Of a stretch of 64,000 nt of DNA, positions 42,966 through 54,356 are shown in pieces (within the stretch, counting starts at the first letter, position 1; each line of letters starts with the position of its first letter). The notes under the pieces are model-generated. The model saw nothing but the letters and a program-made list of their open reading frames with translations. It did not search any database and was not told the DNA's origin. Source of the DNA: Pachyseris speciosa (lineage: Eukaryota > Cnidaria > Anthozoa > Scleractinia > Pachyseridae). The position numbers and the translations under genes were made by a program. Where the stretch lies: the NCBI GenBank assembly GCA_016490735.1, contig JAEMWC010000197.1:627501-691500 (forward strand). The letters run 5' to 3'.

Positions 42966-44245
42966 ACTGACAGAAGTCGCGGGAATAAATGACTGTGAAT
43001 ATATTAAAATCGTGTGCATTTGAACTGCAGGTGAAAGATTAAAGATGTTATTGATCATTGCAGTAGTAAACGCAACTTTAGAAGTTGCCGAAAGAAAGTT
43101 TGACCATGTTCAGGCCTCGCTGGGAATTGACTGCCCCGATACAGAACTCAACCAACTGACCAGATCAGATCAGATCAGATCCCGGTTGGCTAAAGTTGCA
43201 TGAAGAAATATGAAACATTTTTCTCTAGAGACCGAGTTAAGATTAATATAGCAACCTACACTCACGCTAAGACAGAGTCGAAACAAATGAAAAAGACCTA
43301 ACAATTTAGGTGAAGCTTTCTCTCTACTAGTCTAGTCGAAAAAGAATAATTTGGACAAGCAGTCCCTTTACAAATATTTGTTTGAAGGAGTTATGGTTTC
43401 GGCAGAGAAAATGTTAATGTGCCGGCATTAAAATCGTCGATTCAAAACAAAGACAAAGAATAGTTTAAGACTTGCTCAACAACTTGTCGTGTTATTTATT
43501 TTCCGAGTCATATTACGCATCTAGATGTAATTGTTGCTCAATGAAAACGTTACTTTATTGGCGCAAATAGTTAAAAAAAGATAGCGCTGTAAAAGGTCTG
43601 AAAAACTCACTTGATAGGTTTCAATCGATCCTCCCCGTTAGAAGTTGAACACAATAGCTGGCCTATGCTACTAATTAGTTCAACAGGGGAACATGATGAA
43701 AAACATGAAACTCATTAATTCATGTTAGGCAAAGATCAGCCGACGGACAAAAGAGTCACTAATCAAAATACTTCGTTTTACACTCATATAGCTCTACAAT
43801 GAAGTTAACTGATTTTCTATTGGGTATGAAATTTTATCTAGACACTCGTTTTGGCATTTTGCGTAGTCTTTGGAAATTGATTCATTAATTGGAGAATTAA
43901 TATCTCAGTTTTTGCAACGTAGTTTAAAAAGCCTGGACGAAAAAAGTTGGAGTTCGACATGTGGTTGACAAGGTATGTGGAAAGTGGAAAATGCGCAGTT
44001 TGGGAAACGGCTAAAAAAATAAATAAAAAATTCACAACTAACTACTTTGCAAGCATAGTCAAACGAAAGACCGCTCTTCAAAAATTATTTTGAAACGTCG
44101 AATAAGAAAATAAAAGTAATGTGTGAAATACAGATACATGGAAGACTATCGCAGTTAACGTTATTCACGCAACTTAAGCAGTTGCGAAAAAAGTCTAAAA
44201 AATATCTATGCTTGAGGGGGAATATAAGAAGAGGTGCAGAGGTGG

Positions 44246-44283
44246 GTTTAGGGGATTAGGGCTAGGGTTAGGGTTTAGGGTTG
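44246..44283 (+). repeat. Telomere-like TTAGGG motif, copy A
   Basis: The run TTAGGGGATTAGGGCTAGGG continues with GTTAGGGTTTAGGG just before the trinucleotide array. It is degenerate and short. Confidence 0.8.
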
Positions 44284-44488
44284 TAGTAGCGGTGATGATA
44301 GTGACAGTGATATTGGTAGTGGTAGTGGTGATGGTGGTGGTAGTAGTCATGGTGATAGTGGTAGTGGTGGTGATGGTGGTGGTAGTGGTGGTTGTGGTAG
44401 TGATAGCGGTAACAATGGTGGTGGTGGCGATAGTGATAGTGAAATTGAAAAATTCTTTGAGGAAAGTAGTAGTTGTAGTAGTAGTAGT

Positions 44489-44519
<31 letters not shown>

Positions 44520-44960
44520 ATAGTAGCGGCAGAGGCAGCGGCGGCAGCAGCAGGAGCAGCAGCAGCAGCAGTAGTAGAAGTAGTAGTACTAGTAGTAGTA
44601 ATACTGAGTAGTAACAGTAGAGTATTTGGCGGTGGTTGGGGTGATAAAGGTAATGGTGGTGATAGTGGTGGTGGTGCACGTGCTGATAGTGTTTGTGGTG
44701 ATGGTGGTGATACTGATGGAGATGCTGGTGGTGGTGATGGCGGTGATAGCAGTAGTGCTAATTTTGGTGGTGGTGATACTGACAGTGGTAGTCGTAGTGG
44801 TCGTGATGGTGGTGGTGATAGTGGTAATGGCAGCGGTAATTACGGCGGTGTTAGTGGTAGTGAAGTGGCAGTAGTTAGTGGTAGTGGTGGTTGCGGCATT
44901 GGAGTGGTAGTGGTGGTGATAGTGATAGTGATATAGTGGTGGTAGTGGTGATGATGATAG
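44284..44960. repeat. Trinucleotide-rich array, copy A, first part
   Basis: GGT/AGT/AGC-based sequence with a block of AGC and AGT runs at about 44480-44600. Open frames of over 200 codons here have homopolymeric composition and are not genes. Confidence 0.9.
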
Positions 44961-45108
44961 TGGTAGTCAATAAATAAATAAACAAATAAACAACTTTGTT
45001 AATGAGGGCGACACTTAACAGCCTATGACTGACAAACCTGTGGCCCTCAAAATTCCGCATCGAATTGTAATTTGGAAATGTTGGTGTTTGAGGAGAGAGG
45101 AAAACCGG

Positions 45109-45137
45109 AGTAGTAGTAGTACTACTACTACTACTAC

Positions 45138-45191
<54 letters not shown>

Positions 45192-45365
45192 TGGTAGTGG
45201 TAGTGGTAGTGGTAGTGGTAGTGGTAGTGGTAGTGGTAGTGGTAGTGGTAGTGGTAGTGGTAGTAGTGGTGGTGGTGGTGGTGGTGGTAGTAGCAGTAGT
45301 GGTAGTTGTAGCGTAGTGGTGGTTGTTGTGGTTGTGGTGGTGACAGTGGTAATGACAGTGGTGTT
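45109..45365. repeat. AGT and GGTAGT array, copy A, second part
   Basis: A short inverted joint (AGTAGTAGTACTACTACT) opens a pure AGT run, followed by a GGTAGT run (about 45185-45265). Confidence 0.95.
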
Positions 45366-45669
45366 GAAGTGCCTATGAAGTTAAAATTGTTTTTGCACAG
45401 ATTTACAGATTTAAGTGTCCTCTTTCAAGAATGGCGGATTAAATTTTACGTAGAGAAAATAAAATGGGATTTTTTAACTGTCCAAATTGCCTCAAAACGC
45501 CAAAATGGTGTCTCCGGAGACTGGTGACGAGTTTTGCGTTGATGACGTAGTTGGTGGTTCTGAAAAGTTGTTTACAATTCGTCTCTCTTGCGATTCAGTG
45601 AGCTCCGCAAGTTCGGTCGAGATTTTGTTGAGATTATAGTTGCTAGTTGTTCGTTGGAAAGTGGGAACC

Positions 45670-45915
45670 ATGTCTGAAAGTGACGATATTTTGTCTTCTG
45701 TGGATTCGAATACGTCTAATAAATCCAGCGGAGAAGAATCAGAAAGCGAAACACCGGATGAAATGGAAGTGGTTGGACATGTCCAAAACGTACGCTGAAG
45801 AGCCACTTACCCATATAAGCGATGAAGAAAAAGATACAGAAGAGGACAGTGAGGATGGTCTATGTCCAGCAGTTCTGCAAAGCAGATTCGAAGGACTTAA
45901 CTACAGAATACCCTG
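45670..45915 (+). pseudogene. Acidic N-terminus resembling P2X7-C-type coral proteins
   Basis: From ATG 45670 the frame reads MSESDDILSSVDSNTSNKSS and DEMEVVGHVQNVR to a TGA at 45796; an adjacent frame continues YAEEPLTHISDEEKDTEEDS and CPAVLQSRFEGLNYR. The phrase order matches, from memory, the leader of coral proteins ending in a P2X7 intracellular-type zinc domain; that domain itself is not seen. Frameshifted and truncated. Confidence 0.45.
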
Positions 45916-46029
45916 CCACTCGAACAATTTTCCACGCAGCCGGCTACGCGTTAGGCAGAAAGTAAAATTCTACTCAGACTTCTACGTAGCTGGCTCCGCG
46001 GCTACGCGGTACGCAGAAAAATTGAAACA

Positions 46030-46800
46030 TCAAAATGAATTCACAATAATTGATAGACGTGATTCGACATGAAAACACACGCGCTACATATGTAATATTT
46101 TTCGTTCTTTAAGCCATTAAACCGAAACAAGTGCCGAAATGAGTAAATTCACTCGAAAGTAATTAAGACGGAATCCACCAGAAGTTCGAGTAACAAGTGG
46201 ACAAAAACCTTGTACCAAGATTATTTTCATCGTATTGCAAACTTCTGTACGACTGTTTTAAATATCTTCTCAAAAAAATCATTTCCAGTAACACCAAACG
46301 TCGAAAACGAATGTTGAAGTAATGTATGAAACACTTGAAAGTACTGGTGAAATGAAACTGATGATGAAATTTTGCCTGTGTTTGCACAAGTTCTCTAAAC
46401 TTTGAAATCTATTTTCTCTCGTTCCCATGGGAAATTGTTTTCGGTGTTATTTCAGGCAATTATCTATGTATTTAGCTTTAAGAAAATGTAAAAATGACTG
46501 GAAAATACTTAAAATTATTCTGGTACCAGATTTTTGTCCACTAAATCCTGAAATTGCTCGATTTTCTAGCGGATTCCGTCTTAAATTCACAATACTGAAT
46601 TGTTAGGGCGATTCGACATGAAAACACGCGATACACATAGCATATTCCTCGTTCTTTAAGCCAATAAACCAAATTCCCAATAATTGATAGCGTGAGTCGA
46701 CATGAAAGCACGCGCTACATATAATATTTTTCGTTCTTCAAGCCAATGAACCGAATTCACAATAGCGTGATTCGACAATGAACACACGCGCCTCAGATTA
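46030..46800. repeat. ~70-bp tandem repeats split by a MITE
   Basis: Units containing GATTCGACATGAAAACACRC, TATTTTTCGTTCTTYAAGCC and AAACCGAATTCACAATA occur at about 46050-46130 and, two to three times, at 46605-46800. MITE 46167-46580 separates the groups. Confidence 0.75.
46167..46580. mobile_element. TTAA-flanked MITE nested in the 2.5-kb element
   Basis: Ends read inward GACGGAATCCACCAGAAG and GACGGAATCCGCTAGAAA, with TTAA outside (46163-46166, 46581-46584). Arms stay similar further in (GTGGACAAAAA, GTACCA-GA-TTATTTT). 414 bp, non-coding. Confidence 0.8.
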
Positions 46801-46974
46801 AACCTAAACAAGCGCGCTTGTTTTATAATACGCAAAGAAACTCACTCAACCCTATCTGCAAACGATGGCCACTTATTGTTCTCACCTTCAGTCACTACAA
46901 ATTCAGAGCTGAGTTCAGTTTTCGAAATATATTTTAAAATGAACACTTCAATGCAAAAATGTGATAATATGGTA

Positions 46975-47066
46975 ACACCCTTTTGCGATCGTTTGCGATC
47001 CTGTGATCGTAAAAGATAGAACCATGTTCTATCTTCTGCGATTGTCTGCGATCTGCGATCGAAATA
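46975..47066. repeat. GATC-rich element fragment
   Basis: TGCGATCGTTTGCGATCCTG through TTCTGCGATTGTCTGCGATC matches the middle of the copies at 47.9 and 52.7 kb. Confidence 0.7.
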
Positions 47067-47424
47067 CAGGACGAAAACTCATCTTCGCCGTGTGAAAATG
47101 AAAACATCCCGAGTCAGAACAGCGAAATGACTAGCTCTCCTTTTTTCTGTTTCCAAACCAAGAACGTCTGGACTGTTCCAAACAACGAAGGCACGAAGCT
47201 AACATATTTTAAAATGTCTGTCATTTGTGGGCCTGCAAATATCAAATACCGGTAACACGCGGCAATCTTTTACTTCAATGATACCAAGTTCTCACTTTAC
47301 TTTCCGTTGCTTTCGGTCAGTTAGAGGAGACTTAAGAATGGAGCCTTTAATTAGGTTTCTCTTCAACTCAATGGTTTGATCATTGTCAGTCTGCACAAGG
47401 ACTGGCTTGTGCTCAAAACAGCTT

Positions 47425-47700
47425 TCATCGAAATCCACTGTTCAAACACAAACAAGAGCTCTTCTTCGGGATGAAATCTTTTCGATGAAGGCGGATAAAT
47501 TGAACCCATTCATCCCGAAAATTTTCTTCAGGGTGAAAATAATGCATTGGAATTCCCGGTGATCCAGTCTTGTTGCTACAATTTGCAAGATTTGGTCCAC
47601 CGGCAGAGCAATAGTTAATGCAACCTTTCTTTCTTCCCTTCTCCGCCACGAAGCTGATGTCGGTAGAACCACCAAGTACGTCATTTCCGGTGTAATCTGA
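47425..47700 (-). pseudogene. THAP-like zinc finger fragment
   Basis: The minus strand reads KGCINYCSAGGPNLANCSNK, IPMHYFHPEENFRDEWVQF and RLHRKDFIPKKSSCLC. The C-x(2-4)-C start, M/I-H-x-F-P-like turn, conserved Trp and the R-x-H-R-x-D/N-F stretch are THAP hallmarks. The final C-x2-H pair is lost (CLCLNSGF). In transposons such domains bind the element ends. It lies near the right end of the TTAA element. Confidence 0.7.
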
Positions 47701-47872
47701 GTGTTTGACCGAGCGCAAGATGGAGACACTCGAAATCGGTCAAATGCAAACTTTCAGGCCAGAAAAATCTTGCATGGAGAAGGTTTCGGGCGTTTCAAAC
47801 CGGCTTTTTGGTTTAATAACGACATGAACAAACATATAAACCAAACTTGTTTTTTATTTCATAGGCACTTTA

Positions 47873-48015
47873 AGCAGATCGCAAAAAGTTCTTCGATGGT
47901 CTGTGATAAAATGGTAACACCCTTTTGCGATCGTTTGCGATCCTGTGGTCGTGATCGCGGACGATCGTAAAAGATAGAACCATGTTCTATCTTCTGCGAT
48001 TGTCTGCGATCGAAA
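47873..48015. repeat. GATC-rich element, copy A
   Basis: It begins right after the TTAA of the 2.5-kb element and lacks about 20 bp (the CCTGGTTTCC start) present in copy B at 52638. Otherwise it matches 52657-52805. Confidence 0.8.
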
Positions 48016-48209
48016 CATAACCCATAATATGCCGAATTCAGAGCTATGTTCCCTAAAAGCAAAGTAGGCGACTGTTTGTTGCGACGCTCACTATTGTCAT
48101 AAACTCGTGCGGCCAAAAGCCAACACGGCAGCGTTAGTAACGAGACATCTATGGAAGTAGTTGCGCTGTAGAAGTGTGCTTTACAACCAAAACAGTGAAG
48201 CTTTTAAGG

Positions 48210-48540
48210 ATAAAAGGAAAAAGGCAAACTGCTGGGCGTCCAATGTTCTAGTTTTGGCTTTGAGATCTTGAACTTCTGAATCTTTTCTGCTGACAGTCTC
48301 TTCGATACTTGCTATCGACTTATACATTTGGTTCAAGCGGCTTTCGATACTATTTATTAGTCACATTCAGGCTAGCTTTGCTAGAATCTCCTCGATCTTC
48401 TTGCCCGGGGTCCTCAACCATGCTGAGGGCCTGAAAGGCTTTGTCACCGGTTTCTACAATCTCTCTCGTTTGTTTTTCCTCAGGAGAAGAACCTTTTGAG
48501 GCTGACGTTCTTACTTTCCTCTTTGGCGGCATATGGGACC
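48210..48540 (-). pseudogene. L1-like ORF1 N-terminus, inverted (copy A)
   Basis: MPPKRKVRTSASKGSSPEEK leads into a helical region (ETGDKAFQALSMVEDPG, then SIESRLNQMYKSIASIEETV and SEVQDLKAK) that looks like the coiled coil of L1-type ORF1 proteins. It lies on the minus strand, opposite to the ORF1 C-terminal part just downstream. Copy B repeats this at about 52.98-53.33 kb. Confidence 0.55.
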
Positions 48541-48854
48541 TAACATGTCGACGGATTAGACACGTTTGTGGAGCTCCCTCTTTGGTGGCCCCAATAACAC
48601 TCAAAGGAACATTTTGTTCCCAACTTTTTACGGGCAATTAAAATTTCAGCTATAAGGAATCCAAACAAATAAGATTCTTCTAGATAACGAAAACATCACT
48701 TTAAACAGACTTCAAACACCATAAAGGTACTTAAAATGCCTTTCTACAGCTTTTGGTTGATTTAGCTCGTTGGGTGTTTCTAGTTAATCGAGACTGTGAA
48801 ATTCTCAGTGAATAGAATATCGTCCCTGTCTAGATACCAGTACTTTCCTTCGCT

Positions 48855-49460
48855 ATGGAATTTTGTCTACGCATCTACAACAGATATCTTGAATTTCTTC
48901 CCACTTTTTGCTCAGAGGAAAGTACGAAGTTCAATGATGAGGACATTGCTAATATAAAAGAAGACATCACCAAGGTCCAATGCGAAGTCAACGAGTTAAA
49001 AAAACAGATTTTATATACGGAGATGTACTAGAGAACTGAACCTATTAAAAGCCCAACCACTTACGGAAAACACAAAAGAAGTTGTCTATAAATTTCTTGA
49101 AGAGAAACTAAAAATCGACCTCCCCCGTGATAAAATCGAATTCCAAAGAGTACACCGTTACTTTTCTAACTTAGAAAAGCCAAACGGCTCAAGGCCCCGT
49201 CCGATTTTAGCAAGATTACTCTGTTACACTGAAAAAGAATGAATTACTGATGGATCACGCCCGGAAACACCTAAAGGACAAGAATCTACGTGTATTTGAT
49301 GACAATCCGAAAGCGTTGTAAGAATCACGGAAAGGGCAAATGCAGAGGCTACGGGAAGCAAGACGGAAAGGCTTCAACGGATATTTCAGTATTGAAAGCA
49401 CATCCTGATAAACTCTTCAGTTGTCAACGGAAAGTACATCGCCCCAGGAAAACCGTTGGA
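48855..49460 (+). pseudogene. L1-like ORF1 middle and C-terminal domain, copy A
   Basis: Across frames the plus strand reads EDIANIKEDITKVQCEVNEL (coil), VVYKFLEEKLKIDLPRDKIE, FQRVHRY, SRPRPILARLL-type and LMDHARKHLKDKNLRVFDD, with KAHPDKLF near the end. This is the RNA-binding RRM/C-terminal part of L1-type ORF1p (transposase_22 family). It contains stops and frameshifts. Confidence 0.7.
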
Positions 49461-51204
49461 GTAATCAATATCTTTTAAAAAACATTACTTTCCTTCCCTT
49501 TATAGCGACTATACTTAACGATGCCTCCAAGTAGGGAGCTCTAACAAAGTTAGGAAACCATCTAGAAGTCGGAAAATTTAACTGATCTCTTCCCAGTAGA
49601 AAGTTGTGCTATGTCTTGTAATTATATGTGCCTTTATTTTAGAAAGTTCTCGGAGACCTCCCCGTACTGTTTTTAATAGGGTTTGTACTATGAGAGGTTC
49701 TTCATTTATGTCCCTCGACAAGATCGAGTTCTACACGAATTTTACAGACAGAAGACTATTTCTTCTGCGATGAAAAATGAAAATAACATAAGAAAAGACT
49801 CTACTGACGGTAACAGAACTAACCACAGTAATCTGCTGAGGTAATAAAAATGAAGAACATGAAAGCAAAAAATACATCTAACTTTCGCATAAACTTAAAT
49901 GTCAGCTGTAAGCGCTGGTTAGTAATTGGCATAAAGAAAATGCTAAAATAGAGACCTTTGGGAGGAAGACGGCATTTATGTCTCAATGGTGGCAGTTAAA
50001 TTGTGCTTTTAATACTAACAGAAGTCGCGGGAATAAATGACTGTGAATATATTAAAATCGTGTATTTGATGAACTGCAGGTGAAAGATTAAAGATGTTAT
50101 TTATCATTGCAGTAGTCAACGCAATTTTAGAAGTTGCAAAAAGAAAGTCTGAACAAATTCAGGCTTGGCTGGGAATTTACTGCTCCGGTGCAGAACTCAG
50201 CCAACTGAACCCGGTTGGCTAAAAGTTGCACGAACAAACATGAAACATTATTCTCTAGAGACCGAGTTAAATTAATATAGCAACCTACATTCACTCTAAG
50301 ATAGAGTCAAAACAAATGAAAAAGACCTAACAATTTAGGTGAAGCTTTCTCTGTCTAGCCTAGCCGAAAAAGAATAATTTGGACAAGCAGTCCCTTTACA
50401 AATATTTGTTTGAAGGAGTTATGTTTTCGGCAGAGAAAATGTTAATGCCCTGCATTAAAATCGTCGATTTAAAACAAAGACAAAGTATAGTTTAAGACTA
50501 GCGCAACAACTTGTCGTGTTATTTATTTTCCGAGTCACGTTATGCATCTAGATGTAATTGTTGCTCAATGAAAACGTTACTTTTTTGGTGCGAATAGTTG
50601 AAAAAGATAGCGCTGTAAAAGGTCTGAAAAACTCACTTGATAGGTTTCAAACGATCCTCCCCGTTAGAAGTTGAACACGATAACTGGACTTTGCTACTAA
50701 TTAGATCAACAGAGGAATATGATGAAAAGCATGAAACTCATTAATTCATGTTAGGCAAAGATCAGCCGACAGACTAAAGAGTCACTGATCAAAATACTTC
50801 GTTTTGCACTCATATAGCTCTATAATGAAGTTAACCGATTTTCTATTGGATAAGAAATTTTATTAAGATCTCAGTTTTTGCAACGTAATTTAAAAGGCCT
50901 GGATGAAAAAAGTTGGAGTTCGACATGTGGTGGACAAGGTATGTGGAAAGTGGAAAATGCGCAGTTTGTGAAACGGCTGAAAAAAAAAACCACAATTAAT
51001 TACTTTGCATGGATAGTCAAACGAAAGACCGCTCTTCAAAAATTATTTTGAAACGTCGAATAAGAAAATAAAAGTAATTTGTAAACATATAGATGGAAGA
51101 GTATCGCAGTTAACGTTACTCACGCAACTAAGCAGTTTGCGAAAAAGTCTAAAAAATATCTAGGCTTGAGGGGGAATATCAGAAGAGGTGCAGAGGTGGG
51201 TTTA

Positions 51205-51243
51205 GGGGATTAGGGCTAGGGCTAGGGCTAGGGTTTAGGGTTG
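51205..51243 (+). repeat. Telomere-like TTAGGG motif, copy B
   Basis: TTAGGGGATTAGGGCTAGGG followed by CTAGGGCTAGGGTTTAGGG, with one more GGGCTA unit than copy A. Confidence 0.8.
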
Positions 51244-51467
51244 TAGTAGCGGTGATGATAGTGACAGTGATATTGGTAGTGGTAGTGGTGGTGATGGTGG
51301 TGGTAGTGATTCTGGTGGTGGTAGTGGTGATGGTGATAGTGGTTGCAATGATGGTGGTGTGATAGTGATGGCGGTAATAGTGTAGTTGTGGTGGTGGTGG
51401 TGGTGGTGATAGTCAAAGTGAAATTGAAAATTCTCTGAGGAGAAGTAGTAGTTGTAGTAGTAGTAGT

Positions 51468-51544
<77 letters not shown>

Positions 51545-51598
51545 AGTAATAGTAGCGGCCGCGGCAGCAGCAGCAGAAGCAATAGTAGTAGTAGTAGT

Positions 51599-51643
<45 letters not shown>

Positions 51644-51708
51644 CAGTAGTAGTAGTAGTAGTAGTAGTAGTAGCAGTAGTAGTAGTAGTAGTAAAAGTAG
51701 CGGCAGCG

Positions 51709-51745
<37 letters not shown>

Positions 51746-51756
51746 TCATAGTAGCA

Positions 51757-51794
<38 letters not shown>

Positions 51795-52210
51795 CTGAGT
51801 ACTGAGTAGTAATAGTAGAGTGTGTGGCTGTGGTTGTGGTGATAAAGGTAATGGTGGTGATAGTGCGGGTGGTACACGTGGTGATAGTGGTGGTGGTGAT
51901 GGTGGTGATACTGATAGAGATGCTGGTGGTGGTGATGGTGGTGATAGTAGTAGTGCTAATTTTGGTGGTGGTGATACTGATAGTGGTAGTCGTAGTGGTC
52001 GTGATGGTGGTGGTGATAGTGGTAATGGTAGTAGTAGGGGTAGTAGTAGTGGTGGTTGTGGTGGTGTGATAGTGATAGTGGTAACGGCAACGATAATTAC
52101 GGCAGTGTTAGTGGTAGTGAAGTGGCAGTAGTTAGTGGTAGTGGTGGTAGGGTTAGTGGAGTGGTAAGGGTGGTGATAGTGATATAGTGGTGGTAGTGGT
52201 GATGATGATA
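51244..52210. repeat. Trinucleotide-rich array, copy B, first part
   Basis: GGT/GAT then long AGC and AGT runs (about 51445-51795), then GGT-rich sequence. It is longer than the copy A array. Confidence 0.9.
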
Positions 52211-52352
52211 GTAGTAGTAAATAAATAAATAAACAACTTTGTTTAACGAGGGTGACACTTAACAGCCTATGACTGACAAACCTGTGGCCCTCAAAAATTC
52301 CGGATCGAGTTGTAATTTGGAACTGTTGGTTTATGAGGAGAGGGGAAAACCG

Positions 52353-52364
52353 GAGTAGTAGTAA

Positions 52365-52420
<56 letters not shown>

Positions 52421-52485
52421 TGGTGGTGGTGGTGGTGGTGGTGGTGGTGGTAGTAGTAGTAGTAGTAATAAGTAGTAGTAGTAGT

Positions 52486-52536
<51 letters not shown>

Positions 52537-52630
52537 TGGTGGTGGTGGTGGTGGTGGTGGTAGCAGTAGTGGTAGTTGTAGCGTAGTGGTGGTGATTGTG
52601 GTGGTGGTGGTGACAGTGGTTATGACAGTG
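52353..52630. repeat. AGT/GGT array, copy B, second part
   Basis: Pure AGT runs alternate with GGT runs; the GGTAGT run of copy A is replaced by separate AGT and GGT tracts. Confidence 0.95.
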
Positions 52631-52636
52631 GTGTTA

Positions 52637-52805
52637 AGCCTGGTTTCCAGTCGATCACAGATCGCAAAAAGTTCTGCGATGGTCTGTGATCATATGGAAA
52701 CACACTTCTGCGATCGTTTGCGATCCTGTGATCGTGATCGCGGACGATCTTAAAAGATAGAACCATGTTCTATCTTCTGCGATTGTCTGCGATCTGCGAT
52801 CGAAA
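52637..52805. repeat. GATC-rich element, copy B
   Basis: It starts AAGCCTGGTTTCCAGTCGAT, the same end as the right terminus of the 30.6-31.0 kb element, and continues with TGCGATCG motifs to about 52803. Confidence 0.8.
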
Positions 52806-52979
52806 CACAACCCATAATATGCTGAATATAGAGCTATGTTCCCTAAAAGCAAAGTAGGCGACTGTTTGTTGCGACGCTCACTATTGTCATAAACTCGTGC
52901 GGCCAAAAGCCAACACGGCAGCGTTAGTAACGAGACATCTATGGAAGTAGTTGCGCTGTAGAAGTGTGCTTTACAACCA

Positions 52980-53335
52980 AAACAGTGAAGCTTTTAAGGA
53001 TAAAAGGAAAAAGGCAAACTGCTGGGCGTCCAATGTTCTAGTTTTGGCTTTTAGATCTTGAACTTCTGAATCTATTCTGCTGACAGTCTCCTCGATACTT
53101 GCTATCGACTTATACATTTGGTTGAAGCGGCTTTCGATAGTATTTATAAGTCATATTCAAGCAAGCTTTGCTAGAATCTCCTCGATCTTCTTGTCCGAGG
53201 TCCTCAGCCATGCTGAGAGCCTGAAAGGCTTTGTCGCCGGTTTCTACAATCTGTCTCGTTCGTTTTTCCTCAGGAGAAGAACCTTTTTGAGGATGACGTT
53301 CTTACTTTCCTCTGTGGCGGCATATGGGACCTAAC
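52980..53335 (-). pseudogene. L1-like ORF1 N-terminus, inverted (copy B)
   Basis: This is the paralogue of 48210-48540 with extra substitutions and indels; the PEEK-RTR and coil segments are still readable on the minus strand. Confidence 0.5.
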
Positions 53336-53629
53336 ACGGGGACGGATTAGTCACGTTTCGCGGAGCTCCCTCTTTAGTGGCCCCAATAACACTCAAAGGA
53401 ACATTTTGTTCCCAGGTTTTTTCGGGAAATTAAAATTTCAGCTATAAGGAATCCGAAGAAATCAAATTCTTCTAGATAACGAAAACATCACTTTAAAAAA
53501 GGTAATTAAAATGCCTTTCTTTCTACAGCTTTTGGTTGATTTGGCTCGTTGGGCCCTCCTGGTTAATCGAGACCGTGAAATTCTCAGTGAATAGAATATC
53601 GTCCGGTCTAGATACTAGTATTTTCTTTC

Positions 53630-54205
53630 GCTATGGAATTTTGTCTACGCATCTGCAGCAGATATCTTGAATTTCTTCCCAATATTTGCCCAGAGGAAAG
53701 TACGAAGTTCAATGATGAGGACATTGCTGATAAAAAAGAAGACACCATCAAGACCAATGCGAAGTTAACGATTAAAAAAAAAAAACAGATTTTGTATACG
53801 GAGATGTACTCGAGAACTGAACATATTAAAAGCCCATCCACTTACGGAAAGTACAAGAGAAGTTGTCTATAAATTTCTTGAAGAGAAACTAAAAATCGAC
53901 CTCCTCCGTGATAAAAATCGAATTCTAAAGAGTACACCGTTTTTTAACTTAGGAAAGCCAAATTAGCAAGATTACTCTGTTATACTGGAAAAGAATTACT
54001 GATGGATCACGCCCGGAAACACCTAAAGGACAAGAATCTACGTTTATTTGATGACAATCCGAAAGTGTTGTAAGGATCACGGAAAGGGCAAATGCAGAGA
54101 CTACGGGAAGCGAGACGGAAACGCTTCAACGGATATTCAGTATTTAAAGCACATCCTGATAAACTCTTCAGTTGTCAACGGAAGTACATCGCCCCAGGAA
54201 AACCG
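53630..54205 (+). pseudogene. L1-like ORF1 C-terminal part, copy B
   Basis: This is the paralogue of 48855-49460: STKFNDEDIADKKEDTIKTN and, in other frames, LMDHARKHLKDKNL. It has more deletions than copy A. Confidence 0.6.
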
Positions 54206-54356
54206 TTGGAGTAATCAGTATCCTTTAATGGACATTACTTTCCTTTCCTTTATAGCGACTATACTTAACGATGCCTCCAAGTAGCGAGCTCTAACAAACT
54301 AAGGAAACCATCTAGCAGTCGGAAAATTTAGTCTCTTCCCAGTAGAAGGTTGTGCT

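Larger units (their letters stand above)
45368..47869. mobile_element. 2.5-kb TTAA-flanked element, Kolobok-like
   Basis: Ends read inward AGTGCCTATGAAGTTAAAA and AGTGCCTATGAAATAAAAA. The flanks are TTGA (45364-45367, one base off) and TTAA (47870-47873); copy B has the empty TTAA at 52634-52637. Inside are a P2X7-like acidic leader (plus), a THAP-like fragment (minus), ~70-bp tandem repeats, a nested TTAA MITE and a GATC-element piece. TTAA target plus THAP finger is the known Kolobok pattern; no transposase catalytic domain is readable. Confidence 0.65.
42538..49650. repeat. Duplicated unit, copy A
   Basis: It aligns colinearly with 49814-55870 from AACTAACCACAG to about TGTGCCTTTATTTT. 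Shared landmarks in order: telomere-like motif, trinucleotide arrays, GATC-rich element, inverted ORF1 start, ORF1 C-terminal part. Copy A alone has a SINE (42743-42965), a GATCA run (43163-43180), extra sequence at about 43840-43895 and the 2.5-kb TTAA element. Confidence 0.85.

Noticed and set aside
44208..44936. 242-codon open frame on the plus strand
   Set aside because: It is made almost only of Val/Ser/Gly from GGT/AGT triplets; a product of the array, as are long frames at 17081-17659 and 51228-51749.
45492..45806. 104-codon minus-strand frame
   Set aside because: Antisense to the acidic P2X7-like leader; its Ser/Thr-rich composition is the complement of that sequence.
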